From Marinibacterium sp050389775 (lineage in GTDB: Bacteria; Pseudomonadota; Alphaproteobacteria; Rhodobacterales; Rhodobacteraceae): 64,000 nt of DNA. The stretch covers positions 3,782,001-3,846,000 of the forward strand of contig NZ_CP177144.1 of NCBI RefSeq assembly GCF_050389775.1, in the 5' to 3' direction. The notes under the pieces are model-generated. The model was given only the letters and a program-made list of their open reading frames with translations. It was not told the DNA's origin and made no database searches. The position numbers and the translations under genes are program-made. Numbering within the stretch: position 1 is the first letter of the stretch; each line of letters opens with the position of its first letter. This document shows, piece by piece, positions 52,521 to 61,372 of the stretch.

Positions 52521-52769
52521 ATGTCGACATTCATCCTGACCTTCGGATTGTTCCTTCTGGTGATCGTCGGCATGGCCGTCGGCGTGATGTTTTCCGGGCG
52601 GACGATCAAGGGCAGCTGCGGCGGGCTCAACGCCGTGGCCGGAGCGGATCATTGCCTGGTCTGCAAGAAGGAAATCGATCCCGACAGCCCACTGCGCGAC
52701 CGGCTGGAATGCCCCCGTGCGCGCAAGATGGTCGAGGGGCTCGACGCCGAACGCCAGGCCGCCGGGTAA
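52521..52769 (+). CDS. nqrM: NqrM, Na+-NQR maturation protein
   Basis: 82 residues: one N-terminal transmembrane helix (about 4-25) followed by a Cys-rich region with SCGG, HCLVC and LECPRAR (four Cys). NqrM (DUF539) is needed to load the iron site of NqrD/NqrE. It follows apbE by 35 bases, so this two-gene unit encodes both maturation factors. Confidence 0.93.
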   Translation: MSTFILTFGLFLLVIVGMAVGVMFSGRTIKGSCGGLNAVAGADHCLVCKKEIDPDSPLRDRLECPRARKMVEGLDAERQAAG

Positions 52770-52799
52770 ATTACGGGCCGGCAGATCAGACGGATGACA

Positions 52800-52820
52800 G
52801 GGGGCCTCGGCCCCCTTTTT
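52800..52820 (+). terminator. Terminator of apbE-nqrM
   Basis: GGGGGC, loop CTCG, GCCCCC, then five T, 30 bases after the nqrM stop. Confidence 0.85.
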
Positions 52821-53015
52821 CGTGTCCTGCGCCCTTTTGCGCGGTCGCCCGTCCGTGTTCCTGCCATCCGTGGGATTCGCTAAGGGCCGCCAGCCCAAGA
52901 ACCGCCCGTCCGTCACTCCGACCGTGTTCCTACCAACCACCCGCACACAGCCGCCCCCACGCGTTCCTGCCGCCTGCCGAGCCGCATTCCCCGCTCTGCC
53001 CCCGGCCCCGCCGGC

Positions 53016-53198
53016 CTATCCGCCGCGCATGGGCACGAATCCCAGGGTCAGCAGCGCCAGGGCGGCGATCACGCCATAAAGCCACAGCCGGCTGCGCGGG
53101 CCTTCGGTCTTCCACACGCGGCGATAGCTGTATCCGGCGATACAGGCGATCACGAAAAGCCCGGTGGCGGTCAGCGGTGTCAGCGCAAAATCGGTCAA
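53016..53198 (-). CDS. Small two-helix membrane protein
   Basis: About 60 residues if a TTG at 53198 is the start: MTDFALTPLTATGLFVIACI, a short loop with YSYRRVWKTEGP, then LWLYGVIAALALLTLGFVP. The two helices and good codon use argue for a real gene; the start is uncertain, since no ATG is in a usable place and the frame runs on upstream through the CBS gene as antisense. Confidence 0.5.
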   Translation of the reverse strand: MTDFALTPLTATGLFVIACIAGYSYRRVWKTEGPRSRLWLYGVIAALALLTLGFVPMRGG

Positions 53199-53277
53199 GT
53201 GCAGCCCATCCTGTCGGAATCCGTTTACTCGTGCGCGATTTGCAATACCCTTGACCATGTTCAAGGGAGAAAACGCC

Positions 53278-53799
53278 ATGCCAGCTTCATATACCCCCAA
53301 GACGCGCGATTCCGAAGCGCAGGAACATACAAGCAGCCAGTCGTTGCAGACCAACCTGTCGGCCGCCGAGGCCACGGTGCGCGACGTGTTGACGGGCAAG
53401 GGCGGCGCGCTGTTTTCGCTGGCGCCCGACGATACGATCGCCCAGGCCGTGGCCATGCTGAAGGACAAGGGCGTCGGTGCCCTGCTGGTCCGCGATGGCC
53501 AGGGCGCGCTGGTCGGCATCCTGTCGGAGCGCGACATCGTGCGCCAGATGGCCGAAACCCCGGGCGAGACCCTGCCCCGCCTGGTGCGCGACCTGATGTC
53601 GGCCGAGGTCGAGACCAGCAGCCCCGATGAGACCCTGGTGCGGGTCCTGCGCCGGATGACCGACGGGCGGTTCCGCCACATGCCGGTCATCGAGGACGGC
53701 GCGCTGATCGGCCTGGTGTCGATCGGCGACGTGGTCAATTTCCGCCTGACGGCCCTGGAGTACGAGGCCCTGCAGCTGAAACAGCTGATCGTGGGATGA
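53278..53799 (+). CDS. CBS-domain pair protein
   Basis: 173 residues from the ATG at 53278 (GGGAG eight bases upstream). Two CBS motifs: FSLAPDDTIAQAVAMLKDKG with GILSERDIVRQM, and VETSSPDETLVRVLRRMTDG with GLVSIGDVVNFR. Stand-alone CBS pairs bind adenine nucleotides and regulate partner proteins. The first 45 residues are variable. Confidence 0.88.
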   Translation: MPASYTPKTRDSEAQEHTSSQSLQTNLSAAEATVRDVLTGKGGALFSLAPDDTIAQAVAMLKDKGVGALLVRDGQGALVGILSERDIVRQMAETPGETLPRLVRDLMSAEVETSSPDETLVRVLRRMTDGRFRHMPVIEDGALIGLVSIGDVVNFRLTALEYEALQLKQLIVG

Positions 53800-54743
53800 C
53801 ATGCCCACTGCGGCCGCCCCTTGCGAGGGGCGCCGCCCGCGTTCGAGGCCATACGGCTGCCTCCATCGAACCGGTCAGGCCTGCGCCGAGCCTATACCAT
53901 GGTCCGTGCCCGCGGACACCGAACTGAAATCCTGATGACTGGGATAGGTTTTGCGGCCGAGACACCCAAGACGCTAGCCAAACAACGTGCTCCTTCGGGC
54001 AGCCTCTTGCAGCAGCACATCTGTTCTTGCGCGGCCTCAGCGCAAAGGCGCATCGAGATGGGCTGTGCATCTTCTTCCGACAGAGCAAGCCGGCGCTGTA
54101 TGAGGACGACCAAATCACGGCCGATCACATGCGTGACCAGACGGTGGACCAGCTCCTGTCGCAGAATATCCCGGGCCAATGGCTGCGCCTGTTGGATCGC
54201 GGCAAGGCCATGTCGATTCGCCTGCGCGACGCGATGCCGACGACGGTTTTGACCAACCGTTGCCAGATTCGACGCTTCCATGAAGTTGAAGGCGACGTCT
54301 GGGCCCTGCCGGCGGACCGGAGAAATGGAGCGATGCGCCGGCTCCGCGACTGCCAAGCGCCCCTGCCGTCCGCCGCGTTGGAGATTATGGCGCCGCAAAC
54401 GACGAGGCAGAGCGCATTGGCATCCTTCATCCCGACTGCCTCGGACAAGATCCCATTCGGCCAGCGCCATGACAGCGTTGAAGGTCCGGGTTCCAGCGGG
54501 TCGCGGATGATCACATCCGCCGCTTGGCGGGCGAGGAGCGCGAAGGGCTTATCCACCTTGGGCGAAATCGCGCAGTGGCCCTGCCCTACGGGAAAGCCCC
54601 CCGGAACCTGCCGAAATCAAAACTGCGGATCATCCCTTCGGCACATGTGTCGACCCCGCAACCGGCCTGACGTTAGCAATTCGTCAGTTGCCTTTTCACC
54701 CGGAAGCCCGCGCCCTTGGACCAATGTCGCAGGCTCTTGCATG
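53800..54743. other. Gene-poor region, possibly decayed coding DNA
   Basis: About 940 bases with no gene I can support. Protein-like but broken stretches occur: on the plus strand DGLCIFFRQSKPALYEDDQI (about 54050-54250), and on the minus strand LLARQAADVIIRDPLEPG (about 54490-54550), which runs into TFNAVMALAEWDLVRG only after a frame change. GC is lower and codon bias weaker than around it, as in a degraded insertion. Confidence 0.45.
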
Positions 54744-55100
54744 TCAGAGGTCCGGCTCTGTCATCCAGACACAGCCGTCGCGCAGGGTGATGGAAACGGG
54801 CGACAGGCGCTGACCCAGGCAAGGGCCGATCACGCATGCGCCGTCCTCGATTTGGAACAGGGCGCCGTGGGCCGCACACATGATATGGCTGCGGTCGCCG
54901 TTGAGGAATTCGTTCTTCTTCCACGCCATCCGCGCCCGGTCGTAATGCGGGCAGGCGTTGCGATAGGCGTACACCCGCCCCCCCCGGCGCACGATGAACA
55001 TCGTGTCGCGCCCGGTCTTCCCGGGGTCGAACCCCCGGGAATGGCCGTCGGGGATATCCTCGATACGGCAGAGCAACAGCCCCGCCGCCCCTGGCGTCAC
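54744..55100 (-). CDS. Rieske-type 2Fe-2S ferredoxin
   Basis: 118 residues from a GTG at 55100 that overlaps the stop of the dioxygenase gene (GTGA). Rieske cluster motifs: ACPHYD (CxH) and MCAAHGALF (CxxH). No oxygenase alpha-subunit gene is nearby. It lies directly after an extradiol dioxygenase, so its partner is probably that enzyme, perhaps keeping its iron reduced, or a distant oxygenase. Alternative upstream ATG (55139) lies inside the dioxygenase gene. Confidence 0.88.
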   Translation of the reverse strand: MTPGAAGLLLCRIEDIPDGHSRGFDPGKTGRDTMFIVRRGGRVYAYRNACPHYDRARMAWKKNEFLNGDRSHIMCAAHGALFQIEDGACVIGPCLGQRLSPVSITLRDGCVWMTEPDL

Positions 55101-56044
55101 GGCTTGCCCTTGCCCGGAGGCGGGCCGCCGGGCGCCCATTTCTCGACATTCTCGAACAGGAACATCTGCGAGGCATCCTTGGTCATCTCGGTCTCGCGAT
55201 GGATCCAGTCGCCGTCGTGCTTGTCCATGTCGGCATCGTATTCGACATGGGTGCCCAGCGGCGAATTGAAGTACCAGAACCAGTTCGATCCGAACTTGTG
55301 CCGCCCCGGGCCCCAGAAGCTTTCGTAACCCTTCTTCACCATGCGCGAGCCGGCCAGCATCAGCTCGGTCGGGCCCTGCATGTGAAAGGCCAGGTGCTCC
55401 AGCCCCTGCATGTATTCCGGCGTCTGGATCATGAACAACACATGATGATCGTCATTCGCCTGCGGCCGCAGGAACGGCCCGGTGTTCGAGAACTTGTCGG
55501 TGATCACGAAATTCAGCCGGTCGATGTAGAACCGGGCCATCTTTTCCATGTCGGGCGTGAAATAGACGATATGGCTCAGCGTGCGCGGCTTGGCTGGGGC
55601 ATCCTCGTTGGCGCCGATCACGTTGGGCGCGCGGCCGGGCGTGGCGCCGGGCGAGTTGATCATCTCGGCCGGCAGGTCCAGCTTGCGCCGGGTGGTGATG
55701 CGGAAGGCGATCTCGAAATTGCAATCGTCGCGGGTTTCCAGCGTGCCGTCGTTCCGGCGGGTGACCTCGCGATCCTTGCGCAGCTCGGCCTCGATCGCGT
55801 CCAGCGCCGCCTGGTCGGTCACGCCCCAGATCGTCTGGCGCAGCATGTTGTTGGTGCGCAGCGGCGGCGGCAACGAGGCGTCGTCGCGGTGGCGCAGGGT
55901 GATGGCGGTGCCGTCGAGCGCCTCGTAACTGCCGCCCTCGGGGCCGTCCTGCGTGGCCGTCAGCCCGTAATCCGCAAGAAAGGTCTTGCAGGCGTCCATG
56001 TTGTCGACGCCGAAGATCAGCTCGTCCGGTCCGATGATGTTCAT
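55097..56044 (-). CDS. VOC-family extradiol (catechol-2,3-type) dioxygenase
   Basis: 315 residues from the ATG at 56044, with a two-domain type I extradiol layout. The likely iron ligands are in the C-terminal module: His in LSHIVYFTPD, His in DDHHVLFMI or HLAFHMQG, and Glu in THVEYDADMD. The N-terminal module (LIFGVDNMDACKTFLADYGL) is the vestigial one. It cleaves a catechol-like ring next to the hydroxyls. First gene of the minus arm, divergent from lysR. Confidence 0.88.
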   Translation of the reverse strand: MNIIGPDELIFGVDNMDACKTFLADYGLTATQDGPEGGSYEALDGTAITLRHRDDASLPPPLRTNNMLRQTIWGVTDQAALDAIEAELRKDREVTRRNDGTLETRDDCNFEIAFRITTRRKLDLPAEMINSPGATPGRAPNVIGANEDAPAKPRTLSHIVYFTPDMEKMARFYIDRLNFVITDKFSNTGPFLRPQANDDHHVLFMIQTPEYMQGLEHLAFHMQGPTELMLAGSRMVKKGYESFWGPGRHKFGSNWFWYFNSPLGTHVEYDADMDKHDGDWIHRETEMTKDASQMFLFENVEKWAPGGPPPGKGKP

Positions 56045-56358
56045 GTCTGGTATCCTCGATCGCTCGCGGCGCGATGGGAAAGCCGGACCCGACACGGCCG
56101 TCCTCCCCTCTGCCCCCATCTGCGGCGTCACCCTAGTGATCGGCCTGGCATTTCAAAAATTGTATCTCTGGATGGGGGTCATTGACGCGGTGAATGGAAT
56201 GGCGCCGCCGGACCCGGCGCGCAAGAGGACTTGCGCCGGGCCGGAAAGTGGTGCCAGTTTTGGTATTCAGGCGATCCAACTTGTCCATGGCAGGCATTGA
56301 GGTCGTGAATGATCCGACGGTGGAGGATGCCGACGGGCCAGCCTTGGGAGGGGCAAGC
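56045..56358. promoter_or_regulatory. Divergent control region, dioxygenase / lysR
   Basis: 314 bases. It contains TTTCAAAAATTGTA at 56151-56164. A related sequence, inverted (TTTCAATTTTTCAC, 57297-57309), lies between lysR and the monooxygenase gene; both share AAAAATTG on one strand. This is a candidate LysR-box. Confidence 0.4.
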
Positions 56359-57270
56359 ATGCGGTTCAAGAGGCTCGATCTCAACCTTCTGGTGGCGCTG
56401 GATCACCTGCTGGAGCTGCAATCGGTCAGCGCCGCCGCCGACCGGATGCACATGAGCCAGTCGGCCATGAGCAATGCGCTGACCCGGCTGCGCACCTATT
56501 TCGACGACCCCCTGCTGGTGCAGGTCGGTCGCCGGATGATGCTGACGCCGCGCGCCGAAGGCATGCGCGAGGCGATCCGCGACATCCTCGTGCGGGTCGA
56601 GGCCACGATCGAGACCGACCCCGTGTTCCGCCCGGAGAATTCGGACCGCCAGTTCTCGATCCTGCTGTCGGATTACTCGATGCAGGTCCTGCTGCCGCAT
56701 CTGCTGGCGCTGACCCATGCGCAAGGGTCGCGCGTGCGGTTTCGCCTGCTGCCGCAGACCGAACAGCCCTTCGTCATGCTGGAACGCGGCGAGGCCGACC
56801 TGCTGATCTCGCCCCAGCAATTCTGCTCGCCCGATCACCCCTCCGAAGAGCTGTATCGCGACCGCTACGTCTGCCTGGCCTGGGCCGAGGGTGCGCATGC
56901 GCAGGGCCCGTTGACGGCGGAGGGCTTCCAGGCCGCCGGCCATGTGGTCATGGTTCCGCCCAACAATGCGCATTCGGTCGAATCCGACATGCTGGCCCGG
57001 CTCGGTGTGACCCGGCGGGACGAGGTCACGACCTATGCCTTCTCGGCGCTGCCCGAACTGGTCGTCGGCACCGACCGCATCGCCACCGTGCACGAACACA
57101 TCGCGCGCAAGGCGCTGAAGGCCTTTCCGCTGGTGATGCATGACGTGCCGTTCCGCTTCGATCCCTTGTCGCAACATATGCAATGGCACGAATACCGCGC
57201 CCATGATCCCGGGATCATCTGGCTGCGCGATGCGCTCACGCAGGCCGTGCAGCGGATGCAAACCCATTGA
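56359..57270 (+). CDS. LysR-family transcriptional regulator (NodD-like branch)
   Basis: 303 residues from the ATG at 56359 (GGGAGGGG upstream). N-terminal winged helix: RLDLNLLVALDHLLELQSVS followed by RMHMSQSAMSNALTRLRTYF. The effector-binding domain follows from about 90. It likely activates both arms of the catabolic locus in response to the pathway substrate or an intermediate. Confidence 0.92.
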   Translation: MRFKRLDLNLLVALDHLLELQSVSAAADRMHMSQSAMSNALTRLRTYFDDPLLVQVGRRMMLTPRAEGMREAIRDILVRVEATIETDPVFRPENSDRQFSILLSDYSMQVLLPHLLALTHAQGSRVRFRLLPQTEQPFVMLERGEADLLISPQQFCSPDHPSEELYRDRYVCLAWAEGAHAQGPLTAEGFQAAGHVVMVPPNNAHSVESDMLARLGVTRRDEVTTYAFSALPELVVGTDRIATVHEHIARKALKAFPLVMHDVPFRFDPLSQHMQWHEYRAHDPGIIWLRDALTQAVQRMQTH

Positions 57271-57363
57271 CACGGTGAATGCATCCGATTGCACCTTTCA
57301 ATTTTTCACATGCCCGAGCCCTGACTAAGGTCCCCCACGACGAGTTGAAGGGGGAGGACCGTC

Positions 57364-58479
57364 ATGAAGCTCAATTCCATTCTGATCGTGGGTGGCGGCA
57401 TCGGCGGGCTGACTGCCGCCATCGCGCTGAGGCGCAAGGGGTTTCCTGTCGAGATCGTCGAGCGGGATGCTGAATGGACCGTCTACGGGGTCGGCATCAT
57501 CCAGCAATTCAACGTGCTGCGCGCGATGGCCTCGCTCGACCTGCTCGACGCCTACATGTCCAGGGCCTACGGGTTTGACCGCACCCGCATCTTCAGCCCC
57601 GCCGGCAAGGTCGCCGATTTCGACGCGCCGCGGCTGGCGGGTGAACAATATCCCTCGAACGCCGGGATCCGCCGGCCTGCGCTGCAAAAGGTGCTGGCCA
57701 CCCGGGCAGAAGAGCTGGGCGTCGGCATCCGGCTGGGCGTGACCGTAGAGGCCATGTCCGATGACGGTGACGGCGTCGACGTGGTGTTTTCCGACGACAC
57801 TGTCGGGCGTTACGATATCGTCATCGGAGCCGATGGGGTGTTTTCCCGCACCCGGACCCAGATCATGGCCGACGCGCCGCAGCCGCGCTACACCGGCCAG
57901 TGGGTCTGGCGCTACAACCTGCCGCAGATGCCCGACCTTGCCGGCATCGACCTGTTCGTCGGCCCCTGCAACGCCGGCCTCGTGCCGATTGGCGACGATA
58001 CGATGTACATGTTCCTGCTCTCGCAGGAGGAACCGGGGTTCAAGCTCGACACCAACGGTGCCGCCGCCGCCATGCGCGCACGCGCGGGTGTCGCGCCGCC
58101 GATCATCGCCGGGCTGGTCGAGGACGTGACCCGCGACGATGGCGTTGTCGGACGCCCGCTCGAGGTGATCTTTCTCGATGGCGCCTGGCACAGCGGGCGG
58201 GTCGTGCTGCTGGGCGATGCCGTCCATGCCTCGACCCCGCATCTGGCGCAGGGCGCGGGCATGGCGATCGAGGATGCCATCGTTTTGGCCGAGGAATTGT
58301 CGGAACAGGACACGCCCGAGGCCGCCTTTACCGCCTATCGCGACCGCCGTTTCGAGCGCGCGCGCTTTGTCGCCGAAACCTCGATCCGCATCGGCGACAT
58401 GCAGATGGGCAAGGTCCCGCCCTTCGACGTCAACGAATTGCAGGGCCGCGCCATCGCCATGATGGCCGAGCCGATCTGA
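57364..58479 (+). CDS. FAD-dependent aromatic monooxygenase
   Basis: 371 residues. FAD motifs: IVGGGIGGLTAAIAL (GxGxxG), the DG motif DIVIGADGVFSRTR and the GD motif VVLLGDAVHASTPHLAQGAG. This is the single-component hydroxylase family (p-hydroxybenzoate/salicylate/3-hydroxybenzoate hydroxylases) that uses NAD(P)H and O2 to hydroxylate phenols. First gene of the plus catabolic operon. Confidence 0.92.
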   Translation: MKLNSILIVGGGIGGLTAAIALRRKGFPVEIVERDAEWTVYGVGIIQQFNVLRAMASLDLLDAYMSRAYGFDRTRIFSPAGKVADFDAPRLAGEQYPSNAGIRRPALQKVLATRAEELGVGIRLGVTVEAMSDDGDGVDVVFSDDTVGRYDIVIGADGVFSRTRTQIMADAPQPRYTGQWVWRYNLPQMPDLAGIDLFVGPCNAGLVPIGDDTMYMFLLSQEEPGFKLDTNGAAAAMRARAGVAPPIIAGLVEDVTRDDGVVGRPLEVIFLDGAWHSGRVVLLGDAVHASTPHLAQGAGMAIEDAIVLAEELSEQDTPEAAFTAYRDRRFERARFVAETSIRIGDMQMGKVPPFDVNELQGRAIAMMAEPI

Positions 58480-58521
58480 GCCGACCTGCCCCAACTCAAT
58501 CCGACGACCCAGGAGCGCCGC

Positions 58522-59682
58522 ATGGCCCTTTTTGAATATTTCCCGAATTATGTCTGGAACCTGTCGATGTCCATCGCGGTCGCCAGCGGCGCCGAGCTGG
58601 GCGAGATCATGGACATGTGCAAGCCGCTGCTGGAAAAGGCCGAAGCCGGAGAGGACGCGGGCACCGGCGCCTTCATGGAGCAGTGGGTTGCCCAGGCCGA
58701 CAAGCTGTCCGAGCTCGCCGCCGAGGACGAGGCCGCGGGGCGGCTCCTGTCCGCCTCCGACAAGCTCTATCGTGCCGCGCTTTACTACATCACCGCCGAG
58801 CGGATGCAGGGACAGGGCCATCCCGGCCGGGAAGAAACCTATGCAAAGGGGCTCCAGGCCTTCTCGCGTTACATCTACTTCGGGGGAATCAACGCGCAGC
58901 GGGTCGAAATCCCCTATGGCGACAAGGTGCTTGCAGGCTATTTCACCCGCGCGGCCGGAGTTCAGGGGCCCGCGCCCGCCGTTCTGTTCCTCAACGGGCT
59001 CGACAGCTGCAAGGAGCTGCTCTGGGGCTCGCGCCTGCCCGAGGCGCTGGCCCGGCGTGGCATTTCCTGCCTGTCGCTCGACCAGCCCGGCACCGGCGAG
59101 GCGCTGCGGCTGCAGGATCTGCCGGCCTTCCCGGAATCGGAACGCTGGGGCACGCCGGTCTATGAATGGCTGGCCGCCCGCGACGATGTGGACGGCGCGA
59201 AGGTTGGCGTGACCGGCATTTCACTCGGCGGCTATTACGCGCCGCGCGTCTGCGCCAACGAGCCGCGCTTTGCCAGCGGCGCGGTCTGGGGCGCCAATCA
59301 CAACTGGATCGAGGTGCAGCACCGCCGGCTGAAACGCGAGGGCGAGAACCCGGTGCCGCATTATTGGGCCCATGTGCAATGGGTCTTCGGCGCCAGCGAC
59401 CGCGACGATTTCTTCGCCCGGGCCGGGGCCATGCATCTGAACGGGCAGATGGAGAAGATCCGCGTGCCCTTCCTGGTCACTCACGGCGCGAAGGATCGCC
59501 AGATCAGCCTCGATTACGCCCACCAGAGCTATGACCAGCTGGTCAATTCCCCCCGGCGCGAGCTGAAGATCTTCACCGACCGCGAAGGCGGGGTGGAACA
59601 TGTGGGGGCCGACAACATGAGCTTTGGCCGCAGCTACATCGCCGACTGGTTCGCCGAGACGCTCGGCGGTCGGGTGGCCTGA
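58522..59682 (+). CDS. Alpha/beta hydrolase related to C-C bond (pseudooxynicotine-type) hydrolases
   Basis: 386 residues. A helical N-terminal domain (about 1-130) precedes the alpha/beta core: nucleophile Ser in VTGISLGGYYAP (about residue 233), Asp in VTHGAKDRQIS, His in GGVEHVGADN, and oxyanion region LFLNGLDSCKELLW. This arrangement matches the FrsA/2,6-dihydroxypseudooxynicotine hydrolase group, which cleaves C-C bonds of acylated phenols. The exact substrate is unknown. Confidence 0.85.
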   Translation: MALFEYFPNYVWNLSMSIAVASGAELGEIMDMCKPLLEKAEAGEDAGTGAFMEQWVAQADKLSELAAEDEAAGRLLSASDKLYRAALYYITAERMQGQGHPGREETYAKGLQAFSRYIYFGGINAQRVEIPYGDKVLAGYFTRAAGVQGPAPAVLFLNGLDSCKELLWGSRLPEALARRGISCLSLDQPGTGEALRLQDLPAFPESERWGTPVYEWLAARDDVDGAKVGVTGISLGGYYAPRVCANEPRFASGAVWGANHNWIEVQHRRLKREGENPVPHYWAHVQWVFGASDRDDFFARAGAMHLNGQMEKIRVPFLVTHGAKDRQISLDYAHQSYDQLVNSPRRELKIFTDREGGVEHVGADNMSFGRSYIADWFAETLGGRVA

Positions 59683-59683
59683 G

Positions 59684-60358
59684 ATGACTGAATTCACCCT
59701 GCACGCCGCGCCGGGCACCTGCGCCCGGGTTCCCCTGATCGCGCTCGAAGAGGCCGGGGCCGATTTCGACGTGGCGCTGGTGCGCTTCATGAAAGGCGAA
59801 CACCGCGCTCCGGCCTATCTGGCGCTGAACCCCAAGGGCAAGGTGCCGCTGCTGGTCGCCGATGGCGTGCCGATCTCGGAGAACGTGGCAATCGCGCGGT
59901 TCCTGGCTGCGCGGTTCCCGAAGGCCGGGCTGTTGCCGGTGACCGAGGATCCGCTGGCCGAAGCGCAGGTGACAGGTGACCTGGCATTCTGCGCCGCCAC
60001 GCTGCACCCGCTGGTCACCCGGATCCGGATGCCCGGCTTCATGGTCGATGGCGACGAGGCCGCCGCCTCGGTCCGGGCCCGGGCAATCGAGGCGATGCGG
60101 CCGATGGCCGACGTGGTCTCGGCCCGGCTGAATGGACAGGACTGGTGGTACGACAGCGGCTGGTCGATTTTGGACGCCTATGTCTACTGGGTCTGGTTCC
60201 GCATCACCGGAGCCGGCTTTCCGGCCGAAGACTACCCCACATGGGCCGCCCATGCCGCCCGGATGGAGACCCGCCCCGCCGTCGCCCGCGCACTGGCCCG
60301 CGAGGCCGACATGACCGCGCAGCTGGAGCGCGAAGGCCTGGCCTTCCGGCCCGCCTGA
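59684..60358 (+). CDS. Glutathione S-transferase family protein
   Basis: 224 residues. N-terminal thioredoxin fold with the active region APGTCARVPLIALEEAGADF, cis-Pro in PKGKVPLLV and the GSH-binding ISENVAIARFL; C-terminal helical domain. In ring-cleavage pathways such proteins isomerise maleyl- to fumaryl- intermediates or remove toxic by-products. Starts one base after the hydrolase stop (TGAGATG). Confidence 0.88.
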   Translation: MTEFTLHAAPGTCARVPLIALEEAGADFDVALVRFMKGEHRAPAYLALNPKGKVPLLVADGVPISENVAIARFLAARFPKAGLLPVTEDPLAEAQVTGDLAFCAATLHPLVTRIRMPGFMVDGDEAAASVRARAIEAMRPMADVVSARLNGQDWWYDSGWSILDAYVYWVWFRITGAGFPAEDYPTWAAHAARMETRPAVARALAREADMTAQLEREGLAFRPA

Positions 60359-60384
60359 GACCGCCCGCAACAGGGAGAGACCCC

Positions 60385-61347
60385 ATGAGACTGGCCACCC
60401 TGCCGGATGGCACACCCGACGGACGCCTGCACCTTGTCAGCCGCGACAACCGCCGGTGCGCACCCAGCCAGACAGCCCGGACGCTGCAGGCTGCGCTGGA
60501 TGACTGGGCGAGACTGGAACCCGGCCTGCGCGCGGAACAGGAGGCGCTCGACACCGGCGGAGGTCAACCGTTCGACCCGTCCCGCGCCCTCGCCCCATTG
60601 CCGCGCGCCTGGCAATGGCTGGACGCATCGGCCTTCGACACCCATGGCGAGCTGATGGCCCGCGCCTTCGGCATGGATCCCGCGCCGCGCGACCGGCCGC
60701 TGATGTACCAGGGCCTGTCCGACCGTTTCCTGTCGGGCACCGAGGATGTCGCCCTGCCCTCCGAGGACGACGGGATCGATTTCGAAGGCGAATTCGGCGT
60801 GATCTGCGATGCCGTGCCCATGGGCGCCACGCCCGCGCAGGCAGCGGCCCATATCCGCCTGCTGGTCCAGATCAACGACTGGTCCCTGCGCACCATCGCC
60901 CCCGTCGAGATGAAAACCGGCTTCGGCTGGGTCCAGGCCAAGCCCGCCTGTTCGGTTGCCCCCGTTGCCGTGACGCCGGATGAACTCGGCCCGGCCTGGC
61001 ATGACGCGCGGGTTCACCTGCCGCTGGTGATCGACTGGAACGGCCGCCCTTTCGGGGCCGCCAGCGGGGGCGAGATGGCCTTTGGCTTCGACGACCTCGT
61101 CGCCCATGCCGCGCGTACGCGGCAGCTGGTTGCCGGCACGATCATCGGGTCCGGCACGGTGTCGAACGCCAATCATGCCACGGTCGGGTCGTCCTGCATT
61201 TCCGAGGTGCGGGCCATCGAAATGGCCGGAACCGGCCAGATCGCCACGCCTTTCATGGCCTTCGGCGACCGGGTGCGGATGGAGGCGAAGACCGCCGACG
61301 GCCAACCGCTCTTCGGGCCCATCGACCAGAGGATCGTCCGGGCCTGA
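60385..61347 (+). CDS. Fumarylacetoacetate hydrolase family protein
   Basis: 320 residues from the ATG at 60385 (AGGGAG upstream). Metal ligands: DFEGEFGVI and QINDWSLR, followed by GFGWVQAKPACS and TIIGSGTVSNAN, typical of FAH-family hydrolases acting on 2,4-diketo acids after ring opening. Confidence 0.92.
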   Translation: MRLATLPDGTPDGRLHLVSRDNRRCAPSQTARTLQAALDDWARLEPGLRAEQEALDTGGGQPFDPSRALAPLPRAWQWLDASAFDTHGELMARAFGMDPAPRDRPLMYQGLSDRFLSGTEDVALPSEDDGIDFEGEFGVICDAVPMGATPAQAAAHIRLLVQINDWSLRTIAPVEMKTGFGWVQAKPACSVAPVAVTPDELGPAWHDARVHLPLVIDWNGRPFGAASGGEMAFGFDDLVAHAARTRQLVAGTIIGSGTVSNANHATVGSSCISEVRAIEMAGTGQIATPFMAFGDRVRMEAKTADGQPLFGPIDQRIVRA

Positions 61348-61372
61348 CCGCCGGATAACAGGAGGAGAGACC

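Noticed and set aside
54027..55328. 433-codon plus-strand frame across the Rieske and dioxygenase genes
   Set aside because: The 3' two thirds are antisense to two clear genes; only its first 70 codons look protein-like and are described as possible decay.
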